Origin: DASTFY01 sp963769115
Lineage (GTDB): Bacteria > Actinomycetota > Acidimicrobiia > Acidimicrobiales > Ilumatobacteraceae
Direction of reading: 5' to 3'
Assembly: GCA_963769115.1 (NCBI GenBank)
Contig: CAVYKN010000010.1
Span: 310,001-374,000 of the forward strand
DNA length: 64,000 nt
Positions 53,964 to 62,267 of the stretch are shown piece by piece. The notes under the pieces were generated by a model, which was not told the origin of the DNA, ran no database searches, and worked only from the letters and a program-made list of their open reading frames with translations. A program made the translations under genes and the position numbers. Position 1 is the stretch's first letter, and each line of letters opens with the position of its first letter.

Positions 53964-54532
53964 CGGGCCCGTCGGGCTTCCGCCAGACCGACGAGCGCGT
54001 CGTCCACGAGTGGGGCATCTGGAAGCTGGTCGCCGCCGACTTCGAGAGCCCGGACGGAGAGGCGTTCGACCGGCACATCGTCCGCTCGCCGGGCGCGGTC
54101 GCCGTCGTGCCGCTGCTGTTCGACGCCGAGGGCCGCGCCTCGGTCGTGCTGGTGGACCAGTACCGCGCCGCGTTCGACGCCACGATGCTCGAGCTGCCCG
54201 CCGGCATGCGCGACGTGGACGGCGAGCCGCCCGAGGAGACCGCCCGGCGGGAGCTGGCGGAGGAGACCGGCTACACCGCGGAGCGGATGGAGCACCTGAC
54301 CGAGTACGTGCCGTCGCCAGGGCTGACCGACGCCACCATGACCATCTACGTCGCCTCCGACCTCCGTCGGGTCGCCCGTGAGGCCCACGGGCCGGAGGAG
54401 GCCCACATGACCGTCGTCCACCTCCCGCTGGACGAGGCCATCCGCCGGGCGCGCACGGGCGAGATCGTCAACGCGGCGGCGGTGATCGGCCTGCTGCTGG
54501 TCGACGCGCAGCTCGGGCCGGCCGGCCGGTGA
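53960..54532 (+). CDS. NUDIX hydrolase, ADP-ribose pyrophosphatase-like
   Basis: An intact 190-residue NUDIX protein. The Nudix box lies in GMRDVDGEPPEETARRELAE ETGY (G-x5-E-x7-REL-x2-EETGY, residues about 81-104). FDRHIVRSPGAVAVVPLLFD, VVLVDQYRAAFDATMLELPA and YVPSPGLTDATMTIYVA match ADP-ribose pyrophosphatases, which cleave ADP-ribose to AMP and ribose-5-phosphate. ATG 53960 and TGA 54530-54532 both overlap their neighbours by 4 bases. Confidence 0.88.
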   Translation: MTGPSGFRQTDERVVHEWGIWKLVAADFESPDGEAFDRHIVRSPGAVAVVPLLFDAEGRASVVLVDQYRAAFDATMLELPAGMRDVDGEPPEETARRELAEETGYTAERMEHLTEYVPSPGLTDATMTIYVASDLRRVAREAHGPEEAHMTVVHLPLDEAIRRARTGEIVNAAAVIGLLLVDAQLGPAGR

Positions 54533-55473
54533 CCGCGGTGACCGCCGCGCTCGCCCCCGACCTGCCCCTCGACGTCGAGGAGTTCCTGACCTGGCTGGCG
54601 GTCGAGCGCGGGCGGTCCCGCAACACGCTCGGCGCGTACCGGCGGGATCTCACCACCTACTGCCGGTGGCTGGACGAGCGGGGCCGGCCGTTGAGCGACG
54701 TCATCGAGGCCGACGTCACGGCGTACGTCGGGCGCTTGCGCGCCGGCGGGCAGGCACCGGCCTCCGTGGCCCGGGCCACCGCCGCCGTCCGGGGCCTCCA
54801 CCGCTTCCTGGCCGAGGAGGGCCGGACCACGACCGACCCCGCGGCCGACGTCGCCGCACCGCGGGTGCCCTCCGGGCTGCCCAAACCGCTCACCGAGGAG
54901 GCGGTGACGGCGTTGCTCGGCGCCGTGGTCGGCAACGACGCCGTCCACCGTCGGGACCGCGCCGTCCTCGAGCTCCTCTACGGCACGGGGATGCGCATCA
55001 GCGAGCTGTGCGGGCTCTCGCTCGGCGACATCGATCCCGAGAGCGCGCTGGTGCGGGTCTTCGGCAAGGGAGCGAAGGAGCGCATCGTCCCCGTCGGTCG
55101 GCCCGCTCTGGCCGCGGTGGCCGACTGGTTGGGGCCGTCCGGCCGCCCCCGTCTCGTCCCCGCCCGCTGGGCGCGCCGCGGCGACGCCGAAGCCGTGTTC
55201 CTCAACCAGCGGGGTGGACGGCTGTCCCGCCAGGCCGGGTGGGCCATCGTCACCGCCTACGGCGAGCGGGCCGGGTTGTCCGAGCACCTCAGTCCGCACG
55301 TGCTGCGGCACTCGTGCGCCACCCACATGCTCGACCGGGGGGCCGATCTGCGCGTCGTGCAGGAGCTGCTCGGCCACGCCTCGATCTCGACCACGCAGGT
55401 GTACACGAAGGTGTCGACGGAACGGCTGCGCCGCGCCTTCGATGCCGCCCATCCCCGGGCGCACCGGCGGTGA
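54529..55473 (+). CDS. xerD: Tyrosine recombinase XerD
   Basis: An intact 314-residue tyrosine recombinase that resolves chromosome dimers at dif. The N-terminal SAM-like domain begins VEEFLTWLAVERGRSRNTLG. The catalytic set is complete: Arg in LYGTGMRISELCGLSLGDID, Lys in FGKGAKERIVPV, His-x-x-Arg in PHVLRHSCATHMLDRG, His in ELLGHASISTTQVYT and nucleophile Tyr in the same block (VYTKVS). The length and synteny (Rv1701) point to the housekeeping Xer protein, not an integrase. GTG 54529 overlaps the NUDIX stop. Confidence 0.92.
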   Translation: MTAVTAALAPDLPLDVEEFLTWLAVERGRSRNTLGAYRRDLTTYCRWLDERGRPLSDVIEADVTAYVGRLRAGGQAPASVARATAAVRGLHRFLAEEGRTTTDPAADVAAPRVPSGLPKPLTEEAVTALLGAVVGNDAVHRRDRAVLELLYGTGMRISELCGLSLGDIDPESALVRVFGKGAKERIVPVGRPALAAVADWLGPSGRPRLVPARWARRGDAEAVFLNQRGGRLSRQAGWAIVTAYGERAGLSEHLSPHVLRHSCATHMLDRGADLRVVQELLGHASISTTQVYTKVSTERLRRAFDAAHPRAHRR

Positions 55474-55943
55474 GCGGCCTGGAGGCGCGCCTGGCCCACG
55501 CCCGTCACCTCGTCCGTCGCTTGAAGGGCTCCGTGACCCGCCACCCGCCGTCGGCCGAGGACGAGGCCTGGGCGGAGTCGCTCCTGCTGGCGGTCGAGAT
55601 CCCGCTGTGGCGCCGGATGGCCGCGGCGGACCGCCGCCACGCGGTCGAGGTGGCGCGCCGCTTCGTGGCCCTGCGCCCGGATGCCACACGGCCCGAGATG
55701 GCGGGAGCGCTCCTGCACGACGTCGGGAAGGTCGAGGCCCAGCTCGGGACCGCCGGTCGCGTCGCAGCCACGCTCGTGCCGGCGCGGTGGGCGTCGGGCC
55801 GGTTCGCCACCTACCGGGCCCACGAGGAGATCGGCGCCCGCTGGTGCCAGCAGGCCGGCAGCGATCCGGTGACGGTCGTCCTGGTGGCCGGGACGGGATC
55901 AGGCCCTGCGGCCGACGCGCTGCGGGCCGCCGACGACATCTGA
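55470..55943 (+). CDS. HD-domain-like protein
   Basis: An intact 157-residue protein with a probable HD fold. The segment PEMAGALLHDVGKVEAQLGT carries the HD dyad (His-Asp) and HEEIGARWCQQAG supplies a later His; DRRHAVEVARRFVA gives an earlier one, the usual H...HD...H pattern of metal phosphohydrolases. It starts at GTG 55470 overlapping xerD and ends 68 bases before the convergent dehydrogenase gene. Substrates of such small HD proteins range from nucleotides to signalling molecules; I cannot choose. Confidence 0.7.
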   Translation: MSGLEARLAHARHLVRRLKGSVTRHPPSAEDEAWAESLLLAVEIPLWRRMAAADRRHAVEVARRFVALRPDATRPEMAGALLHDVGKVEAQLGTAGRVAATLVPARWASGRFATYRAHEEIGARWCQQAGSDPVTVVLVAGTGSGPAADALRAADDI

Positions 55944-56011
55944 AGCTCGCCCATGTCGTCCGCATCGGCGATGGGCGCCGAACGGCCCGACATCGATGCC
56001 GAGATGGCGGG

Positions 56012-58474
56012 CTACGCCCGGACGCGCTTCATGTCCGGGTCGTAGAGCGGGCGGATCGAGGCGATGGCGGGGTAGCGGCGGCCGGCGATGTCGATCTCCC
56101 ACGTCCCGCCGTCCAGCCAGGCCTGGTTCGCGGGCTGGCCCGCCTCGTTCTCCACCATGGCCAGGCCGACCGCGCCGCCCAGGGTGTGGCCGTAGGACGC
56201 GGCCCGGACGTAGCCGACGGGGACGCCGTCGCGGTGCACCACCTCGGCGTGGAACAGCAGCGGATCGGGGTCGGTCACGAGCACCTGGACGAGGCGCCGC
56301 GTCGGCGGGCCGGCGGCCTTGGCCGCCGCCACGGCGTCGCGCCCGACGAAGCCGGCGGGCTTGTCGAGATCGACGAAGAACCCGAGACCGGCCTCGATGA
56401 CCGAGTCCGTGTTGTCGATGTCGTGCCCGTAGTCGCGATAGCCCTTCTCCATCCGGAGGCTGGCCAGCGCCTTCAGGCCGGCGTGGCGCAGGCCGACGGC
56501 TTCTCCGGCCTCGACGAGACGGTCGTACACGTGCGCGGCCTGCTCGGCCGGGATGTAGAGCTCGTAGCCCAGCTCGCCGAGATAGGTGATGCGCACGCAC
56601 AGCACGCGGGCGAACCCCAGGTCGATCTCGCGCGCCGTTCGGAAGGGGAAGGCCTCGTTGGAGAGGTCGGCCGACGTGAGCGGTTGCAGCAGCTCCCGGG
56701 ACAGCGGACCCTGCACGTTGAGCTGCGCCCGGGCCGAGGTCATGTCGGCCACGAACGCGTGGCTCCCCTCGAACGCCCGCCGCATGATCGTCTCCACGTG
56801 ACGGTGCGCGGTGTCCGTGGCCACCACCCAGAAGCGGTCGTCCTCGAGCTTGGTGACCGTGAGGTCGGCCTGCAGCCGTCCGGAGGGGTCGAGCCATTGG
56901 GTGTAGGTGATGGTGCCGGGCTCGGCGTCCACGTCGTTGGCTGACAGGTGGTCGAGCAACGCACCGGCGTCGCGGCCCTGGACGAGGAACTTGGACATGA
57001 ACGACATGTCCATGAGGATCACGCCCTCACGGGCCGCCTCGTGCTCGGCCTGCCAGTGCGGGAACCACGTCGGCCTGCCCCAGGTCAGCTCCTGCGAGGC
57101 GGCCGGCGCGCCCTCCGGCAGGTACCAGTCCGCGCCTTCCCAGCCGCTCACGTCGCGGAAGCGGGCGCCTGCCGCAGCCAGCCGGTCGTGGACGGGAGAG
57201 CACTTGGCGCCGCGCGCGGTCTGCATCGAACGGTTCGGGTAGTGGCACTGGTACACGAGGCCCAGCGACTCGACCGTGCGCGTCGCCCGGTACTCAGGGT
57301 TGGTCTGGTACCGGTGCAGGCGGTCGATGTTGAAGCCGGTCACGTCGACGTCGGGCCGGCCGGTCGTGATCCAGTGGGCCAGCACCCGGCCCAGGCCGCC
57401 GCCGGTCAGGATGCCGATCGAGTTGAGGCCGGCGGCGACGAAGTAGTTCCTCAGTTCGGGAGCCTCGCCGACCACGGGTTGGAGGTCCGGTGTGAAGCTC
57501 TCCGGGCCGCAGAAGAACGTCCGGATCCCGGTCTCCATGGTCACGGGGACGCGCTGCATGGCCTTCTCGACGTACGGACCCATGCGGTCCCAGTCGGGCG
57601 GGATGGACCCGAACGAGAAGTCGGCAGGGATGCCGCCCACCATCCACGGCGCGCAGACGGGCTCGAACAGGCCGAGCATGAGGCCGCCGACCTCCTCGCG
57701 GAAGTAGCCGTACGAAGCCGGGTCCTCCAGGACCGGCCACGAACCGCTCAGGCCCTCGATCTGCTCGGTGATGAGGTAGTAGTGCTCGGCCGCCTGCAGC
57801 GGGATGGTGACCCCGGCCAGCTCACCCAACTCACGCGCCCACATGCCGGCGCAGTTCACGACCACCTCGGCCTCGACGTCGCCGTAGGGCGTGCGGACCC
57901 CGGCGACGGCGCCGCGGTCGGTGAGGAAGCCCGTCACCGGCGCGCCCTGGACGATCCGCACGCCGAGCTGACGCGCCCCCCTGGCCAGCGACTGCGTGAC
58001 GTCGGCCGGGTTGGCCCGGCCGTCCTGGGGGACGTAGAAGCCGGCCAGGATGTCGTCGGTGCGGGCCAGGGGGAACAGCTCGGCCACTTCCGCGGGTGAG
58101 ATCTCGTGGACCTCGACGCCGACGTACCGGTTGAAGGCGGCGACCCGCCGGTACTCCTCGAGCCGGTCGGCGTCCGTCGCCACCTCGATGAAGCCGACCG
58201 GCTTGAACCCTGTCGAGAGCCCTGTCTCCTCCTCCAGGCGGGCGTAGAGGTCCCGGGTGTAGAGGCGCATGGCCGTCGAGGTCTCGGAGGTGGAGCCGAA
58301 CGTGACGATGAGCCCGGCCGAGTGCCAGGTCGTCCCCGACGTGAGCTGGTCCCGTTCCAGCAGGAGCACGTCCGTCCAGCCGGCGTGGGCCAGGTGGTAG
58401 GCGACGGAGCAGCCGATCACACCGCCGCCCACGACGACGACGCGGGCGCGCTGGGGGAGGACGGGATCAGGCAT
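56012..58474 (-). CDS. Dimethylglycine/sarcosine dehydrogenase-like flavoprotein (FAD + GcvT domains)
   Basis: An intact 820-residue enzyme of the dimethylglycine dehydrogenase type, which demethylates N-methylated glycines. The N-terminal DAO domain has ARVVVVGGGVIGCSVAYHLA and SGTTWHSAGLIVTFGS; the His before SAG is the residue that covalently binds FAD in DMGDH. An FAD-cap region follows (ETGIRTFFCGPESFTPDLQP, AAGLNSIGILTGGGLGRVLA). From about residue 430 comes a GcvT-like tetrahydrofolate domain (GVILMDMSFMSKFLVQGRDA, GFARVLCVRITYLGELGYEL, LASLRMEKGYRDYGHDIDNT, GFVGRDAV). With a folate domain, formaldehyde can be captured as methylene-THF. It starts leaderless and stands between the xerD block and trpS, and is frameshift-free unlike the amine oxidases at 1-20 kb. 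Confidence 0.88.
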   Translation of the reverse strand: MPDPVLPQRARVVVVGGGVIGCSVAYHLAHAGWTDVLLLERDQLTSGTTWHSAGLIVTFGSTSETSTAMRLYTRDLYARLEEETGLSTGFKPVGFIEVATDADRLEEYRRVAAFNRYVGVEVHEISPAEVAELFPLARTDDILAGFYVPQDGRANPADVTQSLARGARQLGVRIVQGAPVTGFLTDRGAVAGVRTPYGDVEAEVVVNCAGMWARELGELAGVTIPLQAAEHYYLITEQIEGLSGSWPVLEDPASYGYFREEVGGLMLGLFEPVCAPWMVGGIPADFSFGSIPPDWDRMGPYVEKAMQRVPVTMETGIRTFFCGPESFTPDLQPVVGEAPELRNYFVAAGLNSIGILTGGGLGRVLAHWITTGRPDVDVTGFNIDRLHRYQTNPEYRATRTVESLGLVYQCHYPNRSMQTARGAKCSPVHDRLAAAGARFRDVSGWEGADWYLPEGAPAASQELTWGRPTWFPHWQAEHEAAREGVILMDMSFMSKFLVQGRDAGALLDHLSANDVDAEPGTITYTQWLDPSGRLQADLTVTKLEDDRFWVVATDTAHRHVETIMRRAFEGSHAFVADMTSARAQLNVQGPLSRELLQPLTSADLSNEAFPFRTAREIDLGFARVLCVRITYLGELGYELYIPAEQAAHVYDRLVEAGEAVGLRHAGLKALASLRMEKGYRDYGHDIDNTDSVIEAGLGFFVDLDKPAGFVGRDAVAAAKAAGPPTRRLVQVLVTDPDPLLFHAEVVHRDGVPVGYVRAASYGHTLGGAVGLAMVENEAGQPANQAWLDGGTWEIDIAGRRYPAIASIRPLYDPDMKRVRA

Positions 58475-58487
58475 GGCGGGCAGCGTA
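58475..58487 (-). promoter_or_regulatory. Leaderless-type -10 (TACGCT) before the DMGDH-like gene
   Basis: On the minus strand TACGCT (58487-58482) is followed by 7 bases and the ATG at 58474. No Shine-Dalgarno is seen. Confidence 0.45.
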
Positions 58488-58516
58488 GGCAGCCGCAGCG
58501 GGCGCGGCCGAGGCTG

Positions 58517-59503
58517 TCAGCCTGCCGGGAGCAGGCCGATGGCGTCGTAGGCCCGGGCCAGCGTCTTGGCCGCCACGGCCCGCGCCTTGTCCGCGCCCTT
58601 GGCCAGGAGACGGGCCAGCTCGGCCGAATCGGCCATCAGCTCCCGGTAGCGCTCCTGGATGGGTCGGAGGAGCTCGACGACGGCCTCGCCCGTGTCCGCC
58701 TTGAGCGGCCCGTACTGCGTGTAGCCGTCGGCGATGTCCTCGGGCGAGCGTCCGGTGGCCGCGGACTGGATCTCCAGCAGGTTCGACACGCCCGGCTTCT
58801 CCGCACGGTCGAAGCGGACCTCCGATCCCGAGTCCGTGACCGCCCGCTTGAACTTCTTGACGATGGCCGCGGGGTCGTCGTAGAGGTTGATGACCCCGGC
58901 CTCGGACGCGGTCGACTTCGACATCTTCGCCGTGGGCTCCTGCAGGTCCATCACGCGGGCGCCGGCCCGCGGGAGCACCGCCTTGGGCACCACGAACGTG
59001 TCCCCGAAGTGGTGGTTGAACCGGATGGCGATGTCCCGCGTGATCTCGACGTGTTGCTGCTGGTCCTCGCCGACGGGGACCTCGTCGGCGTCGTACAGGA
59101 GGATGTCGGCCGCCTGCAGCGCGGGGTAGGTGAGCAGCCCGGCCGAGACGAACCCGGACTGCTTGGCCGCCTTCTCCTTGAACTGCACCATGCGCTGGAG
59201 CTCGCCGGTGGACACCGTGCACTCCATGATCCAACAGAGCTGCGAGTGCTCGGGAAGGTGGCTCTGGACGAACACCGTGGCGACGTCGGGGTCCAGGCCC
59301 ACGGCGTAGAGCGTGGCCGCCAGCTCCAGCGTCTGGAGCCCGACCACACCCGGCTCTTGGGGGACGGTGAGGGCATGGAGGTCGACGATGCCGTGGAAGG
59401 CGTCGCAGGTGTGCTGACCGATCACCCAGTTCCGCAGCGCGCCCAGGTAGTTGCCGAGATGGACCTCACCGGTGGGCTGGATGCACGAGAGAACCCTGGT
59501 CAC
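58517..59503 (-). CDS. trpS: Tryptophanyl-tRNA synthetase
   Basis: An intact 328-residue class I tryptophanyl-tRNA synthetase. HIGH appears as HLGN in IQPTGEVHLGNYLGALRNWV, the active-site segment is YPALQAADILLYDADEVPVG with EDQQQHVEITRDIAIRFN, and KMSKS is in EPTAKMSKSTASEAG. The length and architecture are those of bacterial TrpRS-I. The GTG start at 59503 has a leaderless -10 (TAGCCT) 8 bases upstream. Confidence 0.95.
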   Translation of the reverse strand: MTRVLSCIQPTGEVHLGNYLGALRNWVIGQHTCDAFHGIVDLHALTVPQEPGVVGLQTLELAATLYAVGLDPDVATVFVQSHLPEHSQLCWIMECTVSTGELQRMVQFKEKAAKQSGFVSAGLLTYPALQAADILLYDADEVPVGEDQQQHVEITRDIAIRFNHHFGDTFVVPKAVLPRAGARVMDLQEPTAKMSKSTASEAGVINLYDDPAAIVKKFKRAVTDSGSEVRFDRAEKPGVSNLLEIQSAATGRSPEDIADGYTQYGPLKADTGEAVVELLRPIQERYRELMADSAELARLLAKGADKARAVAAKTLARAYDAIGLLPAG

Positions 59504-59517
59504 GGCCGGTCAGGCTA
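59504..59517 (-). promoter_or_regulatory. Leaderless-type -10 (TAGCCT) before trpS
   Basis: On the minus strand TAGCCT (59517-59512) precedes the GTG start at 59503 by 8 bases. Confidence 0.42.
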
Positions 59518-59605
59518 GTGGCGGGGCCTCTTCGCGAAGCGTGGCATTCAACCCGCCCAGTCCCGTGACGACCCGGGATGCCGCAGTCGCGAGGGTGTCG
59601 GCGGG

Positions 59606-59617
59606 TACCCTCGAACC
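59606..59617 (+). promoter_or_regulatory. Leaderless-type -10 (TACCCT) before scpA
   Basis: TACCCT (59606-59611) is followed by 6 bases and GTG 59618. No Shine-Dalgarno is present, consistent with a leaderless start for the scpA-scpB-rluB unit. Confidence 0.45.
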
Positions 59618-60412
59618 GTGCCGTACGAGGTGTCGACCGAGGTCTACCAGGGCCCGTTCGACCTGCTGCTGCACCTGATCCTGCGGGAGCAGGTCGACCT
59701 GTACGAGATCTCGCTCGCCCGCATCGTGGACGCCTACCTGGTCGAGATGGAGCGGATGGAGGCCCTCGATCTCGACGTGGCCACGGAGTTCCTGCTCATC
59801 GCCGCCACGTTGGTCGAGCTGAAGGCCCGCCGGCTGCTGCCCGAGCGGGAAGGCGTCGATCTCGACGACGAGCTCGTGCTGTGGGAGGAGCGCGACCTGC
59901 TGCTGGCCCGTCTCCTCGAGTGCAAGACGTTCAAGGACGCGGCCGGCGTGCTCCGCCGGTTGTCCGACCACGCCTCGCGCTCGTTCCCGCGCCGGGTCGG
60001 GCCCGAGGAGCGCTTCGTCGCCCTGACGCCGGACCTGCTGGAGGGCGTGACGGCGCTCGACGTGCGGAACGCCTTCCTGCGGGCGACGGCGCCGAAGCCG
60101 GTGCCGCGGGTGGACCTCACCCACGTGGCACCCGTCCGGCTGTCGGTCGCCGAGGCCGTCGCCGAGCTGGTCGACGAGCTGCCCCGCATCGGCCGCATCA
60201 CCTTCCGCCGACTGACCGACGGGCTGGTCGAGCGCATGGAGGTCATCGTGCGCTTCCTGGCCCTGCTGGAGCTGTTCAAGCAGGGCCTCGTCGACCTCGA
60301 CCAGGCCGACGCGTTCGGCGAGATCGAGGTGTGCTGGACGGGCGGCGAGCTCGACGGCGACGGCGAGCTCGTGCGGACCGCCGCCGGCGCCATCGACGAC
60401 TACGAGGGCTAG
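59618..60412 (+). CDS. scpA: Segregation and condensation protein A
   Basis: An intact 264-residue kleisin. ScpA bridges SMC heads and, with ScpB, forms the condensin needed for chromosome segregation. It begins STEVYQGPFDLLLHLILREQ, the canonical N-terminal helix that binds the SMC neck, then LYEISLARIVDAYLVEMERM and TEFLLIAATLVELKARRLLP. The C-terminal winged helix (GRITFRRLTDGLVERMEVIV RFLALLELFKQGLVDLDQ) closes the ring. ScpB follows after 3 bases. Confidence 0.95.
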   Translation: MPYEVSTEVYQGPFDLLLHLILREQVDLYEISLARIVDAYLVEMERMEALDLDVATEFLLIAATLVELKARRLLPEREGVDLDDELVLWEERDLLLARLLECKTFKDAAGVLRRLSDHASRSFPRRVGPEERFVALTPDLLEGVTALDVRNAFLRATAPKPVPRVDLTHVAPVRLSVAEAVAELVDELPRIGRITFRRLTDGLVERMEVIVRFLALLELFKQGLVDLDQADAFGEIEVCWTGGELDGDGELVRTAAGAIDDYEG

Positions 60413-60415
60413 GCG

Positions 60416-61129
60416 ATGAGCGACGCCGGCGACCTGTTCGCCGCCGACCTCGAGGGCCCCGGGCGGCCGGAGGAGCCGGCGGACGTCGTGCGGGCCATCG
60501 AGGCCATCGTGCTCGTCGCCACCGATCCCGTCCCGCCGGACCTCTTGGCCCAGCTCCTGGAGCTGCCCGTCGTCACCGTGGTGGAGCTGTGCCGGCGGCT
60601 GGCCGAGGCCTACGACGAGGCCGGTCACGGCTTCCAGCTCGTGCGGGTGGCCGGCGGCTACCGGTACCAGAGTCATCCGGACCTGGCGCCCTACGTCGAG
60701 CGCTTCGTGCTCGAGGGCCAGAGCGCCCGGCTCTCGGCGGCCGCCCTGGAGACGCTGGCCATCGTGGCCTACAAGCAGCCGATCTCCCGTGCACAGATCG
60801 CGTCGATCCGCGGGGTCGACCCCGACGCGGTCCTGCGCACCCTGCAGAGCCGGGGCTACGTCGACCAGGTCGGCCGCGACCCGGGCCCCGGACAGGCGGT
60901 CCTGTGGGGCACGACGGGCCAGTTCCTGGAGCGGTTGGGCCTCGACTCGGTGGCCGAGCTGCCGCCGATCGCCGACTTCGTGCCCGGCGCCGAGGTGGTC
61001 GAGGCCCTGGAGACCGGTCTGCGCGTGGACCGGTCGCTCCCGGTGGACGACATCGCGGACGACGGCGGGGTCCCCGGGGACGACGGGGTCGGGTCCGAGC
61101 CCGCGCCCGCCCCCGACGGTGGTGCCTGA
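60416..61129 (+). CDS. scpB: Segregation and condensation protein B
   Basis: An intact 237-residue ScpB, a dimer of winged helices that binds ScpA. Family blocks are VRAIEAIVLVATDPVPPDLL, YDEAGHGFQLVRVAGGYRYQ, LSAAALETLAIVAYKQPISR, IRGVDPDAVLRTLQSRGYVD and GQAVLWGTTGQFLERLGLDS. The last 40 residues are an acidic, disordered extension (DDIADDGGVPGDDGVGSEPA) not present in the core family. Its last 8 bases overlap the rluB start. Confidence 0.93.
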   Translation: MSDAGDLFAADLEGPGRPEEPADVVRAIEAIVLVATDPVPPDLLAQLLELPVVTVVELCRRLAEAYDEAGHGFQLVRVAGGYRYQSHPDLAPYVERFVLEGQSARLSAAALETLAIVAYKQPISRAQIASIRGVDPDAVLRTLQSRGYVDQVGRDPGPGQAVLWGTTGQFLERLGLDSVAELPPIADFVPGAEVVEALETGLRVDRSLPVDDIADDGGVPGDDGVGSEPAPAPDGGA

Positions 61130-61877
61130 GCCCGCGCCGGAAGGGCCGGGCGACGGATCGACGGGGGAGCGCCTCCAGAAGGTGCTGGCCCAGCGGGGCT
61201 ACGGCAGCCGCCGGGTCTGCGAGGAGCTGATCGCCGCTGGCCGCGTGCGGGTGAACGGCGAGGTGGCCCGCCTCGGCTGGCGGGTCATCGTCGATCACGA
61301 CCAGGTGGAGGTGGACGGCCATGCGGTCTCCGTGAAGCCGGGCCTGGTCCACTACCTGCTCAACAAACCGGCGGGTGTTGTCACGACGGCGAAGGACACC
61401 CACGGCCGACCGACCGTGGTGGACCTGGTGCCGGCCGAACCGCGGGTGTTCCCGGTCGGGCGCCTCGACGCAGAGACCGAAGGGCTCCTGCTCCTCACCA
61501 ACGACGGCGAGCTGGCCCATCGCCTCACCCATCCCAGCTTCGGGGTCGAGAAGGAATACCTGGCCCAGGTGGCTCGGCCTCTCGGCGCGGGCGCCTTGCG
61601 CCGTCTCCGCGAGGGCGTCGAGCTCGAGGACGGGCGTACCGCGCCGGCCGAGGCCAGCCAGCCCACGCCCGGGCTGGTGCGGGTCACCATCCACGAGGGC
61701 CGCAACCGCCAGGTGCGGAGGATGCTCGAGGCCGTCGGGCACCCGGTCGAGCGGCTGGTGCGGGTGCGCATCGGCCCGGTCACGGACCGCCGGCTGCCGC
61801 CCGGCCAGTGGCGCGTGCTGACCCCCGAGGAGCGCCGCGGCCTCGAGGCGAGCACGGTTTCGCGGGCCGCTGATTGA
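61122..61877 (+). CDS. rluB: RluB-type 23S rRNA pseudouridine synthase
   Basis: An intact 251-residue RsuA/RluB-family pseudouridine synthase that modifies 23S rRNA near position 2605 (E. coli numbering, by family). The S4 domain reads RLQKVLAQRGYGSRRVCEEL IAAGRVRVNG. The catalytic Asp is in FPVGRLDAETEGLLLLTNDG, and KEYLAQVARPL and EGRNRQVRRMLEAVGHPVER complete the family pattern. GTG 61122 overlaps scpB by 8 bases; the order scpA-scpB-rluB equals Rv1709-Rv1711. Confidence 0.92.
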   Translation: MPEPAPEGPGDGSTGERLQKVLAQRGYGSRRVCEELIAAGRVRVNGEVARLGWRVIVDHDQVEVDGHAVSVKPGLVHYLLNKPAGVVTTAKDTHGRPTVVDLVPAEPRVFPVGRLDAETEGLLLLTNDGELAHRLTHPSFGVEKEYLAQVARPLGAGALRRLREGVELEDGRTAPAEASQPTPGLVRVTIHEGRNRQVRRMLEAVGHPVERLVRVRIGPVTDRRLPPGQWRVLTPEERRGLEASTVSRAAD

Positions 61878-61890
61878 CAGGTGCCGCTGG

Positions 61891-61903
61891 TACCGTCCCC
61901 CTG
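61891..61903 (+). promoter_or_regulatory. Leaderless-type -10 (TACCGT) before aroH
   Basis: TACCGT (61891-61896) is followed by 7 bases and ATG 61904. A TTGACA at 61874 is only 11 bases upstream of it, too close to act as its -35. Confidence 0.48.
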
Positions 61904-62266
61904 ATGCCCGTTCGAGCCCTGCGTGGCGCCACGACGCTCGATCTCGATGCGCCCGACCACATCCGGGAGCGGGTGAAGGCGCTGATGGCGGCGTTGTACG
62001 AACGCAACGGGCTCGACAACGACCAGGTGATCAGCGTCGTGGTCACGGGAACGGCGGACATCACGTCCTTCCATCCCGTCACCGCGGCCCGGGAGTTCGG
62101 CCTGGACGACGTCCCGCTCCTCGGCGCCCAGGAGCTGGAGATCGCGGGCACGCTGCCCCGGTGCGTGCGGATCCTGCTGCACGTGGAGACGGACCGCGCC
62201 CGAAGCGAGCTGCGGCACGTCTTCTTGGAGGGCGCCACCGTCCTGCGCCCCGACCTGAAGGACTGA
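61904..62266 (+). CDS. aroH: Chorismate mutase, AroH type
   Basis: An intact 120-residue monofunctional chorismate mutase of the trimeric Bacillus AroH class, converting chorismate to prephenate for Phe/Tyr synthesis. It starts VRALRGATTLDLDAPDHIRE (active-site Arg), then LYERNGLDNDQVISVVVTGT, ADITSFHPVTAAREFGLDDV and the core strand LPRCVRILLHVETD. It is followed at once by the prephenate dehydrogenase gene, so consecutive pathway enzymes are adjacent. Confidence 0.92.
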   Translation: MPVRALRGATTLDLDAPDHIRERVKALMAALYERNGLDNDQVISVVVTGTADITSFHPVTAAREFGLDDVPLLGAQELEIAGTLPRCVRILLHVETDRARSELRHVFLEGATVLRPDLKD

Positions 62267-62267
62267 C

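Noticed and set aside
54529..55473. xerD as the integrase of a mobile element
   Set aside because: There are no att-like repeats, no flanking tRNA and no phage or plasmid genes; the position matches the chromosomal xerD of Actinobacteria.
61874..61879. TTGACA before aroH as a -35
   Set aside because: It is only 11 bases from the TACCGT hexamer, too near for a sigma70 promoter; the leaderless reading fits better.
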